This document shows positions 54,099 through 63,145 of a DNA stretch of 64,000 bases, in pieces. The position numbers and the translations under genes are program-made. The notes beneath the pieces were generated by a model. It made no database searches and was not told where the DNA came from. It saw only the letters and a list, made by a program, of their open reading frames with translations. Position 1 is the stretch's first letter, and every line of letters starts with the position of its first letter. Source of the DNA: Paracoccus sp. (in: a-proteobacteria) (GTDB lineage Bacteria > Pseudomonadota > Alphaproteobacteria > Rhodobacterales > Rhodobacteraceae); contig NZ_JAUNTW010000008.1 in the NCBI RefSeq assembly GCF_030538495.1, positions 18,683 through 82,682 of the forward strand, written 5' to 3'.

Positions 54099-54314
54099 TT
54101 ACTCCTCGCGCAGCACCGCCCATCGAGCCGCCGCCGTGCCTGTCAAAACGCGGCCCCGAGCTTTCGTCACGCCGCCCAGAGAATCCACCGTGATGGCGCC
54201 ACAGGGACAACTCACGGGACCGCGCATCGCTTCTGGCGGCGCCCAGAACGCTCTGTGCCAGCTTTTGGCGACCATCCCGCATGTCAGGCACCGGACACGA
54301 AAGGGCTTTTGCAT
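54099..54314 (-). CDS. small zinc-ribbon protein
   Basis: A 71-residue protein with four cysteines C9, C12, C36 and C38 (CLTCG … CPCG) that can bind zinc; no further family recognised. GGAGG lies ten bases before ATG 54314. It lies downstream of the winged-helix gene and upstream of the candidate origin. Confidence 0.7.
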   Translation of the reverse strand: MQKPFRVRCLTCGMVAKSWHRAFWAPPEAMRGPVSCPCGAITVDSLGGVTKARGRVLTGTAAARWAVLREE

Positions 54315-54371
54315 CGTCGTTCTTCCTCCACGAGAATGGCGTCGATCTGGCTCCATACGACCACCATCGGC

Positions 54372-55238
54372 TCATGGCCGCACCCCCGCCGCATGAAGCT
54401 GATCATCGGTGACCAGGCCAAGACGGATCAGTTCACCGGCCTGTTTTTCGGAAACATGGCGGCAAAGCGGATGCCGAGACGTCACCCAGGCTGCGAGTTG
54501 GGCATAGTGGGAGGCCAACTTCTCCGCATCCTGATCGGTTTGCCGCCGCATCTCGTCCACATGCCGCCGCCACTTCCCATCACGAAACCAATTGTCAGAG
54601 AAGCTGACCTTCGATCGCGTGAAGCTGGCGCTCTCGGCGGCGTATCGCTTTACGGCGGCGAGCAATTCCTCGGCCGAGGCCTCGGCCAACGCTTCCGCCG
54701 CGCGGCGAAGCGTTGTCACTCTGTCCCGGCGGCGATCCTCGGGATAGACCTCCCAAAGCATATCCAGCTTTTCAGCCTCCTCCTCCCGCGCGCTTGCGCG
54801 CGTAGGGGGATTTCCAGGATGGTTCCCTGGATGGTTTGGGGGTCGTGGTGAACCCGGTCGGGGGGTCACCCTGACCCCTCTCGGGGGTGCGGGCTGAACC
54901 GGGTTCACGGTGACCCCCGTTGGTCGGGCCGGTCTGCCGGGGCCAAGAAGCCCCAGGCTCGCCACGACCTCCAGCACCATTCGGTAAACCACCGTATGGC
55001 CATGATCGCAGGGACGCTGTTCGCCGGTTTCGACAAGGATTCCTTCGGCCAGGAACTCGCGGATGGTGCGCTTTACCGTAGCAAGGCTCAGCTCGGTATG
55101 TCGCGCCATGGTGTGTTTGGAACACCAGATCCCCGAGCCGTCATCGCTTGCCTTGTTGGCCAGATACATGGCGATCTGCTTCCGCGCCGCGCTGCCGAAC
55201 TTGCGGCAGTCGCAAAGGCTTTCGACATGGTAGCTCAT
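54372..55238 (-). CDS. winged-helix replication-type protein
   Basis: The 288-residue protein has an N-terminal winged helix-turn-helix (about 15-85: MYLANKASDDG, ELSLATVKRTIREFLAEGIL), a proline-rich linker (about 125-150) and a C-terminal helical part with SFSDNWFRDGKW. This combination occurs in plasmid and phage replication initiators and in helix-turn-helix proteins of alphaproteobacterial islands. It probably takes part in element replication or control; it could also be a regulator. Confidence 0.65.
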   Translation of the reverse strand: MSYHVESLCDCRKFGSAARKQIAMYLANKASDDGSGIWCSKHTMARHTELSLATVKRTIREFLAEGILVETGEQRPCDHGHTVVYRMVLEVVASLGLLGPGRPARPTGVTVNPVQPAPPRGVRVTPRPGSPRPPNHPGNHPGNPPTRASAREEEAEKLDMLWEVYPEDRRRDRVTTLRRAAEALAEASAEELLAAVKRYAAESASFTRSKVSFSDNWFRDGKWRRHVDEMRRQTDQDAEKLASHYAQLAAWVTSRHPLCRHVSEKQAGELIRLGLVTDDQLHAAGVRP

Positions 55239-55372
55239 CGCCCGGACCTGTCAGAAAACGGCGATTGCGAATCACCCATTCCGGTTTGTACGGGAATCGT
55301 AAGTATTTGATCTGAAAGGGACGATTTCTGCGCCAGTTGCAGAAAAAATGCTTTGGAAACAAAGGGTGCGGT

Positions 55373-55422
55373 CAGACTACGAATCTGGGGGCCGGGCGTT
55401 CGAATCGCTCCGGGTCCGCCAT
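55373..55422 (+). repeat. attR: tRNA-Arg 3' fragment
   Basis: Fifty bases identical to 41320-41369 (anticodon stem to CCA plus one base). It lacks the 5' half of a tRNA, so it is not a functional gene. It defines the right end of the element. Confidence 0.95.
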
Positions 55423-55454
55423 AAAAAAGCCCTCGCATTTGCGGGGGCTTTTTT
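55423..55454 (+). terminator. terminator (originally of tRNA-Arg)
   Basis: AAAAAAGCCCTCGC…GCGGGGGCTTTTTT: a nearly perfect stem ended by a run of six T, directly after attR. This is where the undisturbed tRNA-Arg would have its terminator. Confidence 0.8.
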
Positions 55455-55476
55455 GTCGTTTCATCGTGACCCGCGT

Positions 55477-55507
55477 AAAAAAAAGCCCCCGCAGATGCAG
55501 GGGCTTT
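55477..55507 (-). terminator. terminator of the TRAP operon
   Basis: On the minus strand AAAGCCCCTGCA…TGCGGGGGCTTT is followed by a long T-run (AAAAAAAA at 55477-55484 on the plus strand), just after the TRAP permease stop. Confidence 0.8.
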
Positions 55508-55515
55508 CGTTGGTG

Positions 55516-57546
55516 TCAGCCGGTCGCCGGTCGGGCGGTGTCGCGATACAGCCACCAGTTCAGGCCCAGCACGGCGATCAGGCCGACGGTTCCCAGCACC
55601 TCGATCCGGAAATCGGGCCAGAACAGGCAGATCACCAGCGGCACACAGGCCAGACGCGACAGCACATCCATGCGGCCGAACAGCCAGCCTTCGATTGCGG
55701 CGGCAAAGGCCACCAGCCCAAGGATCGCGATTAACCCGGTAAAGATCACATACCAGACCGGCCCGCCCATGATGATTTCCGGGTTGAACACAAAAAAGCA
55801 CGGGATCAGATACAGACCCTTGGCGTATTTCCACGCCTGAAAGCTGGTCTTCATCGGGTCCGCTTTGGCAATCGCCGCCCCGGCAAAGGCCGCAAGCGCG
55901 ACGGGTGGGGTGACGTTGCTGTCTTGGCTATACCAGAACACGACCAGATGCGCGATCAGCAGCGGGATGCCAAATTCGGTCTGCAAAGCCGGACCCATCA
56001 GCACGATCAGCACGATATAGGACGCCGTGACCGGCAGCCCCAGCCCCAGGATCAGCGATGCCAGCAGCACCAAGATCAGTGCCAGCACCAGATTGCCGCC
56101 CGACAGCGAAATCATCATCGACGAAAATTTCAGCCCCAGCCCGGTCAGGCCAACGACGCCCACGATGATCCCCGCGACGGCGCAGGCAATCGACACCGAC
56201 ACCGCGTTGCGTGCGCCCAGTTCCAGCGATTCCCAGATGATGCGGAACCCCGACATTAAGGATGCGCGTATGCGGTCCCCGGTCATCGGCCCGGATGCCA
56301 GATGCCACAGCCCGCGCAGACCCGCGACGGCCACGACCGACACAATCGCCCAGAACCCCACGCGCATGGCCGAGATGTTCATGAACAACAGGATCATCAG
56401 CACGACCAGCGGGGCCAGAAACTGCCAGCCGGTGCGCATGACGTCGCGGATGCGGGGCAGTTCGGACGCAGGCAGGCCCGCCATCCCCTGTTTGACCGCC
56501 GCCAGATGGACGAACAGATAGACCGTTCCCAGATACAAAATGGCCGGGAAAATGGACACTTTGACGATCTCGGAATACGGGATGTTGGTGTATTGCGACA
56601 TCAGGAACGCGCCCGCGCCCATCAGGGGCGGGGTGATCTGACCGCCGGTGGATGCGGCGGCCTCGATCCCGCCAGCCTGCGAGGGGCGATAGCCCAGCCG
56701 CTTCATCAGCGGGATGGTCAGCGCGCCGGTGGTCACGACGTTCGCGATGGCCGATCCCGACACCGACCCCATGCCAGCGGATGCAATAACGGCGGCCTTG
56801 GCCGGGCCGCCCGCCTTGCGCCCGGTCAGGGCAAAGGCGATGTCGATGAAAAATTTCCCCGCGCCGGTCTTTTCCAGAAACGCGCCGAACAGCACGAACA
56901 TGAACACAAAGGTCGCGGCCACGCCCAGCGGCAGGCCAAAGATCCCCTCTTGCCCCAGATACAGCAGGCCGACCAGCCGTTCGACATCCGCGCCGCGATG
57001 GGCCAGAATCCCCGGCATCCATTCGCCCAAACCCGGCAACGCGCCACGCGGACCGGCAAGCGCATAGGCGATCATCACCATGCCAATCACCGTCATCGAC
57101 ATGCCGACGGACCGGCGCGATGCTTCCAGCAGGACCAGAATACAGATGATGCCCATGGTGATGTCGGTGCTGTTCCACCACCCCGTGCGGGCGATAATAT
57201 CGTCAAGGAACACAACGATATAAATTGCACTGGCCACACCTGCGACCAGCAGCGACATATCAATCACCCATTCATGCAGCTTGCGCGGGCGCGCGCCGCC
57301 AATGGGAAACAGCAGGAAACACAGCGCCATCACAAAGGCCAGATGGATCGACCGCTGGTAAAACAGCCCCAGCGGCGCGATGCCCGCCGAATACAGCTGA
57401 AACAGCGACATGGACGCCGCAATGACGGACACCGCCATCAGGATCAGGCGGGGCTGGAACGCGTCGGCAGAATTGGCGTCCTTGGCCATTTCGGCGGCGC
57501 GGGCCACATCGTCGTCAAAGGTTTGGGGTGGCTTTTCGGTGGCCAT
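55516..57546 (-). CDS. fused TRAP transporter permease (TAXI type, DctQM fusion)
   Basis: The 676-residue protein has about 16-18 hydrophobic segments: a small DctQ-like part at the start, then the DctM domain (GSGIANVVTTGALTIPLM-like region at about 280-330, GGQITPPLMGAGAF, GLPVTASYIV). Fused 4TM/12TM subunits are typical of TAXI-TRAP systems. ATG 57546 (MATEKPPQTF) is the chosen start. Third gene of the operon binding protein-DUF1850-permease. Confidence 0.92.
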   Translation of the reverse strand: MATEKPPQTFDDDVARAAEMAKDANSADAFQPRLILMAVSVIAASMSLFQLYSAGIAPLGLFYQRSIHLAFVMALCFLLFPIGGARPRKLHEWVIDMSLLVAGVASAIYIVVFLDDIIARTGWWNSTDITMGIICILVLLEASRRSVGMSMTVIGMVMIAYALAGPRGALPGLGEWMPGILAHRGADVERLVGLLYLGQEGIFGLPLGVAATFVFMFVLFGAFLEKTGAGKFFIDIAFALTGRKAGGPAKAAVIASAGMGSVSGSAIANVVTTGALTIPLMKRLGYRPSQAGGIEAAASTGGQITPPLMGAGAFLMSQYTNIPYSEIVKVSIFPAILYLGTVYLFVHLAAVKQGMAGLPASELPRIRDVMRTGWQFLAPLVVLMILLFMNISAMRVGFWAIVSVVAVAGLRGLWHLASGPMTGDRIRASLMSGFRIIWESLELGARNAVSVSIACAVAGIIVGVVGLTGLGLKFSSMMISLSGGNLVLALILVLLASLILGLGLPVTASYIVLIVLMGPALQTEFGIPLLIAHLVVFWYSQDSNVTPPVALAAFAGAAIAKADPMKTSFQAWKYAKGLYLIPCFFVFNPEIIMGGPVWYVIFTGLIAILGLVAFAAAIEGWLFGRMDVLSRLACVPLVICLFWPDFRIEVLGTVGLIAVLGLNWWLYRDTARPATG

Positions 57547-57565
57547 ATGGATGTCCCTGTTCGTG

Positions 57566-58072
57566 TTATTTATTCTTGGGATCGTCCGACCATCGGCGGG
57601 GCGGGTCAAGATCCAAATGCAGCGTGATGCGGTCGCCCTGCGCGCCCAGATGGGACAGCGCGATCCAGCCGAAATCCCCGCGCAATTCCTGCGCCACGCG
57701 CGGGGCGGCGATGCGCAGAGGCAGGCCGCGCGGCAGGGCTTCGTCTATGTTGTCAATGACATAACCGTCAGCGACCGCCCGCACCGTGCCGCGCCCCGGC
57801 AGATCGCCAAGACCTGCGGCATAGTCATGCAGAAAACTGGTGGTCAGCGTCAGCACGCCCCGATGATTGGTGAAACAATCCGCGACCTTGCCGCCCGTCA
57901 CCGAATGGTTCCAGTGCAGGCAAAACCGCCCGCCAACGGGCAGGGGCAGCGATGCGATGATGCGGTTGTCGGACGCGCGGATTTGCAAACGGTCGGGCCG
58001 CACGGGTTGCAGGGCGTCCACCGGCGCGGTCATCGCCAGCAGCAAAAGGAAATGGCGACAGCGCGCCGCCAT
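57566..58072 (-). CDS. DUF1850 protein
   Basis: The 168-residue protein has an N-terminal hydrophobic signal (MAARCRHFLLLLAMTAP) and the DUF1850 body (FCLHWNHSVTGGKVADCF; PRGLPLRIAA; RGDFGWIALSHLGAQGD). This domain is regularly found beside TAXI-TRAP transporters, in or near the periplasm, with unknown role. ATG 58072 was chosen for the signal. Sits between binding protein and permease. Confidence 0.85.
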   Translation of the reverse strand: MAARCRHFLLLLAMTAPVDALQPVRPDRLQIRASDNRIIASLPLPVGGRFCLHWNHSVTGGKVADCFTNHRGVLTLTTSFLHDYAAGLGDLPGRGTVRAVADGYVIDNIDEALPRGLPLRIAAPRVAQELRGDFGWIALSHLGAQGDRITLHLDLDPPRRWSDDPKNK

Positions 58073-58097
58073 TTCAGGGATTATGCGGATCACGCGG

Positions 58098-59066
58098 TCA
58101 GGGCCGCTGATCGTCGCGGATCGTCGCGCCCTGTTCCTCAAGATAGCGCAGCGCGCCGGGATGGAACGGGATCGGCGTTGCGCTGACTGAAAAGTCAATC
58201 GTCATATCTTTGGCCGCCGGATGGGTGGCGATCAGGAAATCGGTGTTTTCATAGATGGTCTTAACGATCTGATAGGCCAGTTCTTCGTCCATATCCGCGT
58301 TTACGATCAACAGGTTGGGCGTGGCGATGGTGGCCACGTCCTGCGTCACCCCGTCATAGGTGCCGGCGGGCAGGGTAAAGGCCGCAAAGGTCGGCTCAAC
58401 CTCTAATGCGGCGTTCACCTGATCGTCGGACAGCGGAACAAAGGCGATCTGGCGCGTCGCCGCCAAGTTCATGATGGACGAGGTGGGGGGGCCGACGCTC
58501 CAGAACCCGGCGACAATATCGCCGTCACGCAGCGCGTCAGCGGTTTCGTTGAAATTCAGGCGTTCCGGGCTGAAATCGGCATAGGTGATGCCGTTCGCTT
58601 CCAGAATTTGCTTTGCGCTGATTTCGGTGCCGGACCCCGGCGCGCCCACGGATACGCGGCGACCCTTCAGGTCGTCCAGGCTGTCGATGCCGCTGTTGGC
58701 GGTGGTCACGATCTGCACCACATTGGGGTAAACCGCACCCAAGGCGCGCAGATTCGACAGGGCGCGGCCTTCGAACTGGCCCTGACCGTTATAGGCCTGA
58801 TACACCGTGTCGGCCAAGGCGAACGCGATGTCGCTGTTGTCGCGCGCGATCAGGGCGACGTTTTCGACCGATGCGCCGGTGACTTCGGCCGTGGCGGTGC
58901 GGCCTTCGACATGGCGGTTGATCAGTTCCGAAATCCCGCCGCCCAGCGGGAAATACACGCCGCCGGTGCCGCCGGTTGCGATGGACAATTCCTGTGCATA
59001 GACGACCGGCGCGGTCATCATCGCCGCCGCGACCGCCACGCCCAGACGTTTGCTGATAAAGGACAT
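58098..59066 (-). CDS. TAXI-family TRAP solute-binding protein
   Basis: The 322-residue protein has a signal peptide (MSFISKRLGVAVAAAMMTAP, AYAQ-like cleavage) and the TAXI features: SIATGGTGGVYFPLGGGIS, GAPGSGTEI and GFWSVGPPTS. Ligands of TAXI proteins are mostly unknown (glutamate in some). ATG 59066 has GGAGG with good spacing. First gene of the operon. Confidence 0.93.
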   Translation of the reverse strand: MSFISKRLGVAVAAAMMTAPVVYAQELSIATGGTGGVYFPLGGGISELINRHVEGRTATAEVTGASVENVALIARDNSDIAFALADTVYQAYNGQGQFEGRALSNLRALGAVYPNVVQIVTTANSGIDSLDDLKGRRVSVGAPGSGTEISAKQILEANGITYADFSPERLNFNETADALRDGDIVAGFWSVGPPTSSIMNLAATRQIAFVPLSDDQVNAALEVEPTFAAFTLPAGTYDGVTQDVATIATPNLLIVNADMDEELAYQIVKTIYENTDFLIATHPAAKDMTIDFSVSATPIPFHPGALRYLEEQGATIRDDQRP

Positions 59067-59236
59067 TTTGTTTCCTCCCATTCGTTTATGGGGATCAGCT
59101 TAGCACGCGACGGCCAAAGGGGAACCCGCTTTGGCACCTGTTGCGTGGCCGTCACATAACTGTCACACAATGTCATGAAGTGGTTACGTTCCGGGCGTAG
59201 GGCCGTGACCAGAGCAACCAACAGAAAGGTTCTGCC

Positions 59237-60361
59237 ATGAAACCTATGAATCGCCGCGGCCTGCTGCGGGGCGCCGCTGCCACCGCTGGCATCGCGCTTG
59301 CCTCGCCCTATCTGTCGCGCCGCGCGCTGGCCCAAGGTGCTGGCACTGTGAACATTTTCGCATGGGCGGGCTATGTCACCGACGACATGCTGGCCGCGTT
59401 CCGCGACGCCACCGGCATCACGCCGAACTTTACCCCCTATGGCACGAATGACGAATTGCTGAACCAGATGCGCGCCAATAATGCGCGTGGATTCGACCTG
59501 ATCTGGCCGACCGTGGACCGCGTGCCGAATTATGTCGAATATGATCTGGTGCAGCCGATTGACGAATCGCGCATCGAAATTGCCCGCGTTCTGCCCTCGG
59601 CTTGGGAAAACTCGGTCAATCTGGGCGCGGTGGTGAACGGCGCGCGTTATCAGGTTCCGACCGATTGGGGCACCGAGGCGATCGCGTTTGACCGCGACCA
59701 ATTCCCGCTGGAATACGGTCAGGCATCTTATGCCGATCTGTGGGGCGAAAACGCCAAAGGCCGCGCGATGGGCCGTGGTCATTCGCTGATGGTGGGGCTG
59801 GGCCTGCTGCTGGAATCCGAAGGCAAATTGCCGCGTCCCTTTATCGACGCGTTCAAAACGCCCGAGGCGATGACCGAAATCTATGACGTCATTCTGGCCG
59901 AAGCGATTGCCCGCAAAGGCAACTTTATCCAATTCTGGAGCAATGAAAACGAATCCCAAGGCGCGTTCCGCGTGAACGGTGCGGAAATCGGCCAAACCTG
60001 GGATTCAACCGCCGCCGCACTGGCCCGCGAAGGTCTGCCCATCGGCTACATCGCCCCGAAAGAAGGCGCGCTGGCATGGATGGAAGGGCTGTCGATCCCC
60101 AAAGGCGCGGAAAACGTCGATCAGGCCTATGAATTCATCAACTGGTTCCTGACGCCCGAAGCGGGCGCGATGTATACGAATGCGACGTCGATTAACTCGA
60201 CCGCCGTTGGTTCGGATCAGCTGATTTCGGACGAAGCCAAGGCGTTCTTTGCCGCCGCCTATCCGGGCGACGCGCTGGACAAACTGTGGTGGTGGCCGAT
60301 TCTGGAAACCTGGTTTGTGGAAAAACGCGCCGAATATCAGGACCGTTTCCTGTCCGCATAA
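59237..60361 (+). CDS. polyamine-type ABC transporter binding protein (PotD/PotF-like)
   Basis: The 374-residue protein has a Tat-type leader (NRRGLLRG, hydrophobic core, ARAL-type cleavage) and the PotD fold: VNIFAWAGYVTDDM, LIWPTVDRVPNY, VPTDWGTEAIA, SIPKGAENVDQAYEFINW. The substrate is probably putrescine/spermidine or a related cation, but other ligands in this family are common. Followed by a 9-bp hairpin and potABC-type genes. Confidence 0.9.
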   Translation: MKPMNRRGLLRGAAATAGIALASPYLSRRALAQGAGTVNIFAWAGYVTDDMLAAFRDATGITPNFTPYGTNDELLNQMRANNARGFDLIWPTVDRVPNYVEYDLVQPIDESRIEIARVLPSAWENSVNLGAVVNGARYQVPTDWGTEAIAFDRDQFPLEYGQASYADLWGENAKGRAMGRGHSLMVGLGLLLESEGKLPRPFIDAFKTPEAMTEIYDVILAEAIARKGNFIQFWSNENESQGAFRVNGAEIGQTWDSTAAALAREGLPIGYIAPKEGALAWMEGLSIPKGAENVDQAYEFINWFLTPEAGAMYTNATSINSTAVGSDQLISDEAKAFFAAAYPGDALDKLWWWPILETWFVEKRAEYQDRFLSA

Positions 60362-60368
60362 TCGCAAG

Positions 60369-60392
60369 GCGGGGGCCGGGTCTGGCCCCCGC
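60369..60392 (+). other. intercistronic hairpin after the binding-protein gene
   Basis: GCGGGGGCC (60369-60377) pairs perfectly with GGCCCCCGC (60384-60392), loop GGGTCT, no T-run. It parallels the bztA hairpin at 28267-28288. Confidence 0.6.
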
Positions 60393-60415
60393 ATCCCCTA
60401 ACACACGGATCCCCT

Positions 60416-61483
60416 ATGTCCCATTCGGTAGAGCTGACCGACATCGGCATGACTTTTGGCGCCACCCGCGCCGTCAGCGATGTGTCGTTCAAAGTAAACG
60501 CGGGCGAGTTTTTTTCCATCCTTGGCCCGTCGGGCTGTGGGAAAACCACCATCCTGCGGATGATCGCCGGGTTCATCGAACCGACCGAAGGGCGCGTGAT
60601 GATTGGCGACCGCGACATGCGCGGTCTGGGTCCGAACCAGCGGCCCACGGCGATGATTTTCCAATCGCTCGCGCTGTTTCCGCTGATGACCGTGTGGGAA
60701 AACATCGCCTTTGGGCTTGAGGCGCGGGGCGTGGGCCGGGCGCAGCGTCGGGCCAAGGCGGATGAACTGCTGCGCCTGATCGCGCTGGACGGTTACGGCG
60801 ACCGGATGCCGGGCGAATTGTCCGGTGGTCAGCGTCAGCGTGTGGCGATTGCCCGTGCGCTGGCCGTGGAACCGGGGGTGCTGCTGCTGGATGAACCGCT
60901 GTCGGCGCTGGATCTGAAGCTGCGCCAGCATATGCGCGCCGAACTGCGCGCCCTGCAACAGCGCACCGGCGTGACCTTTATCTATATCACGCATGACCAG
61001 TCCGAGGCGCTGGCCATGTCCGACCGCGTGGCCGTCATGAGCGCCGGTTTGCTGCAACAGGTCGCCAGCCCGCGCGAATTGTATGACAATCCTTCGACCG
61101 GGTTTGTGGCGCGCTTTGTGGGTGAAACCAATGGCTTGGCGGGACGTGTGACCGCCGTTCAGGGCGGGATGGCGCAGATTGATACGGGGCTGGGGCCTCT
61201 GTTGGGGCGCGCGGGTCATGGCGTCACCGCAGGCCAGAACGCCACGATCTTTGTCCGCCCCGAGGCGTTGATCCCCGGCCGCACCGAACGCAACGCGCTG
61301 CCCGCCCATGTCGAACGGCTGGATTTCGAAGGTGCGTTCGCGCTGGTGCATGGCCGGTTTGATGACGGATCGGCGCTGACCGCATCGGTTCCCAGCACGC
61401 GGCTGGCCGATGCCCCCGCACCGGGCGCGCAAACCGCGTTCAGTTTCGCGCCCGAACATGCCGTGGTGCTGGCCGATGGGTGA
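60416..61483 (+). CDS. potA: polyamine-type ABC transporter ATP-binding protein
   Basis: The 355-residue ATPase has Walker A GPSGCGKTT, LSGGQRQR, Walker B LLLDEPLSALD, the switch histidine in YITHDQSEA and a TOBE-like C-terminus (about 260-355). This matches PotA; the symbol is by family, since the substrate is not proven. It overlaps the next gene by eight bases. Confidence 0.93.
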   Translation: MSHSVELTDIGMTFGATRAVSDVSFKVNAGEFFSILGPSGCGKTTILRMIAGFIEPTEGRVMIGDRDMRGLGPNQRPTAMIFQSLALFPLMTVWENIAFGLEARGVGRAQRRAKADELLRLIALDGYGDRMPGELSGGQRQRVAIARALAVEPGVLLLDEPLSALDLKLRQHMRAELRALQQRTGVTFIYITHDQSEALAMSDRVAVMSAGLLQQVASPRELYDNPSTGFVARFVGETNGLAGRVTAVQGGMAQIDTGLGPLLGRAGHGVTAGQNATIFVRPEALIPGRTERNALPAHVERLDFEGAFALVHGRFDDGSALTASVPSTRLADAPAPGAQTAFSFAPEHAVVLADG

Positions 61484-62357
61484 TCTGTTCCAACGATTTG
61501 GCGCGGGGCTGGCGACGGTGTTTCTGGTGCTGGTCGCGATCTGGCTAGCGGGCATGGTGCTGGCCCCCAATCTGATGATGATTGATTTCGCGCTGCGCCC
61601 GAACCTGCCCCCGCAGGCCGTAGGCGGGCCGCAGGATGTGTATTCGTTTGATAACATTATGTATCTGGCGAATGAACAGGTGCATCGGTCGATCTTTTTC
61701 AAAACCGTGTGGGCCAGTGCGCTGGTTGCGCTGGTCACGTTTCTGGTCTGTTACCCGGTCGCGTTCTGGATGGCGCAGCGGGCCACGACGGGGCAATTGG
61801 CGGCGGCGCTGATGCTGCTGGTCATCCCGTTTTTCATTAACGAAGTCTTACGCACCTTGGCGTGGTTCATCCTGCTGGCCTATCGCGGGCCGCTGAATGG
61901 GGTTCTGTTGTGGCTGGGCGTGATTGACGGGCCGATCCGCTGGCAGGGCGATGGCGGCGTGCTGGCCGCGATGGTTTACGCCTATATCCTGTTTATGCTG
62001 CTGCCGATGTATAACGCCATTGAAAGTCTGGAAAAGGCCCAGATCGAGGCCGCGCGCGATCTGGGCGCGCCCGCATGGCGCATCCATTGGCGCGTGGTGA
62101 TCCCCCATGCCAAGGCGGGGATCGCGACGGGCTTCGTCTTTACCTTTATGCTGGCGGCGGGGTCCTATGTGGTGCCGGCGCTGCTGGGGTCGCCGGGCAG
62201 TCGGTGGTTCACGGAAATCATCTATACCTGGTTCTTCGAGGGCGGGAACTGGAACCGAGGCGCCGCCTATGCGCTGGTCCTGCTGGTTCTGTGTCTGGCC
62301 GTGGTTCTGATCACGCTGCGCATCGCGCGGGTTAATCTGGCGGATGTGGCAAAATGA
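61476..62357 (+). CDS. potB: polyamine-type ABC transporter permease (PotB-like)
   Basis: The 293-residue protein has about six membrane helices and the EAA loop EAARDLGAPAWRIHWRVVIP characteristic of PotB. An extended N-terminal periplasmic stretch (PQAVGGPQDVYSF) precedes the permease domain. ATG 61476 lies inside the end of potA. Confidence 0.9.
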   Translation: MGDLFQRFGAGLATVFLVLVAIWLAGMVLAPNLMMIDFALRPNLPPQAVGGPQDVYSFDNIMYLANEQVHRSIFFKTVWASALVALVTFLVCYPVAFWMAQRATTGQLAAALMLLVIPFFINEVLRTLAWFILLAYRGPLNGVLLWLGVIDGPIRWQGDGGVLAAMVYAYILFMLLPMYNAIESLEKAQIEAARDLGAPAWRIHWRVVIPHAKAGIATGFVFTFMLAAGSYVVPALLGSPGSRWFTEIIYTWFFEGGNWNRGAAYALVLLVLCLAVVLITLRIARVNLADVAK

Positions 62358-63145
62358 CCGGGGCGGATCGTATCTTTCGCGCGGTCTTTGCGCTGTATCT
62401 GGTGGCGTTTGTCGTTTACCTGTTCGCGCCGCTGATCGTGATGGGCGCGGCGGCGTTCAATACCAGCCGCTTTCCCACCGTGATGCCGTGGCAGGGAACC
62501 ACGCTGGACTGGTTTTCCGCGATGTGGGCCGACACGGCAATGTGGGCGTCGCTGCGCACATCCGCGATTGTCGCGGTCTGCGTTGTGGCGGTCACGGTGC
62601 CGGTCGGCACGGCGGCGGCCTTGGTCCTGACATCGCTTCACGCGCGGGCGCGGGGCTTTGCCTATGCCGTGATGGTGTCGCCGCTGCTGACGCCGGGGGT
62701 GGTGATCGGGATTTCAACCCTGATCCTGTGGCGGCAACTGGGCGTGGGCGGCGGGGTGTTTCTGATCGTGCTGGCGCAATCCACCTTTATCATCTGCTAT
62801 GTCATGCTGATGGTGATGGCGCGACTGCAACGGTTCGACCGCACGCAGGAAGAAGCCGCATTAGGTCTGGGCGCATCGCGGCTGATGGTGTTTCGCCGGG
62901 TGCTGCTGCCGTATCTGAGACCCGCGCTGTTGGCGTCCGCCGGGTTGGCGGTGCTGCAATCGGTTGAAAACTATAACACCACGCTGTTTGTGCGCGGGTT
63001 TGAAACGCCGCTGACCGTGTTCATCGCCACCAAAGTCCGCACGGGCCTGACGCCTGCGGTCAACGCCTTGGCGCTGATCATCATTGTGGCGGCGATTGTG
63101 GGTGCGGTGGTGGCCGAAATCCTGCGGCGCAGGCGGGCGCGCTAA
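62354..63145 (+). CDS. potC: polyamine-type ABC transporter permease (PotC-like)
   Basis: The 263-residue permease has six helices and the EAA loop EEAALGLGASRLMVFRRVLLP. It overlaps the PotB-like gene by four bases. Together with ATPase, PotB-like and binding protein, it completes the importer. Its stop overlaps that of the opposite Lrp gene by four bases. Confidence 0.92.
   Translation: MTGADRIFRAVFALYLVAFVVYLFAPLIVMGAAAFNTSRFPTVMPWQGTTLDWFSAMWADTAMWASLRTSAIVAVCVVAVTVPVGTAAALVLTSLHARARGFAYAVMVSPLLTPGVVIGISTLILWRQLGVGGGVFLIVLAQSTFIICYVMLMVMARLQRFDRTQEEAALGLGASRLMVFRRVLLPYLRPALLASAGLAVLQSVENYNTTLFVRGFETPLTVFIATKVRTGLTPAVNALALIIIVAAIVGAVVAEILRRRRAR

Larger units (their letters stand above)
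41320..55422. mobile_element. integrative mobilizable element in tRNA-Arg(ACG)
   Basis: A 14-kb block is bounded by 50-bp perfect repeats of the tRNA-Arg 3' half. It contains a tyrosine integrase next to attL, an excisionase-like protein, XRE regulators, a MobV-like relaxase and a winged-helix replication-type protein, plus defence-like cargo. No conjugative pilus or coupling-protein genes are seen, which is why mobilizable rather than self-transmissible is proposed. Codon use in the cargo genes is visibly less G+C-biased than in flanking chromosomal genes. Confidence 0.92.

Noticed and set aside
53830-54375. 181-residue minus frame over the zinc-ribbon gene
   Set aside because: It runs through the candidate origin and repeats with unnatural composition; the 71-residue frame has a ribosome-binding site and paired cysteines.
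55928-57181. 417-residue frame overlapping the TRAP permease
   Set aside because: Same strand but shifted frame; the permease frame has the helices and DctM signatures.
60398-61738. 446-residue frame opposite the PotA-like gene
   Set aside because: The plus strand has all ABC ATPase motifs; the opposite frame has none.
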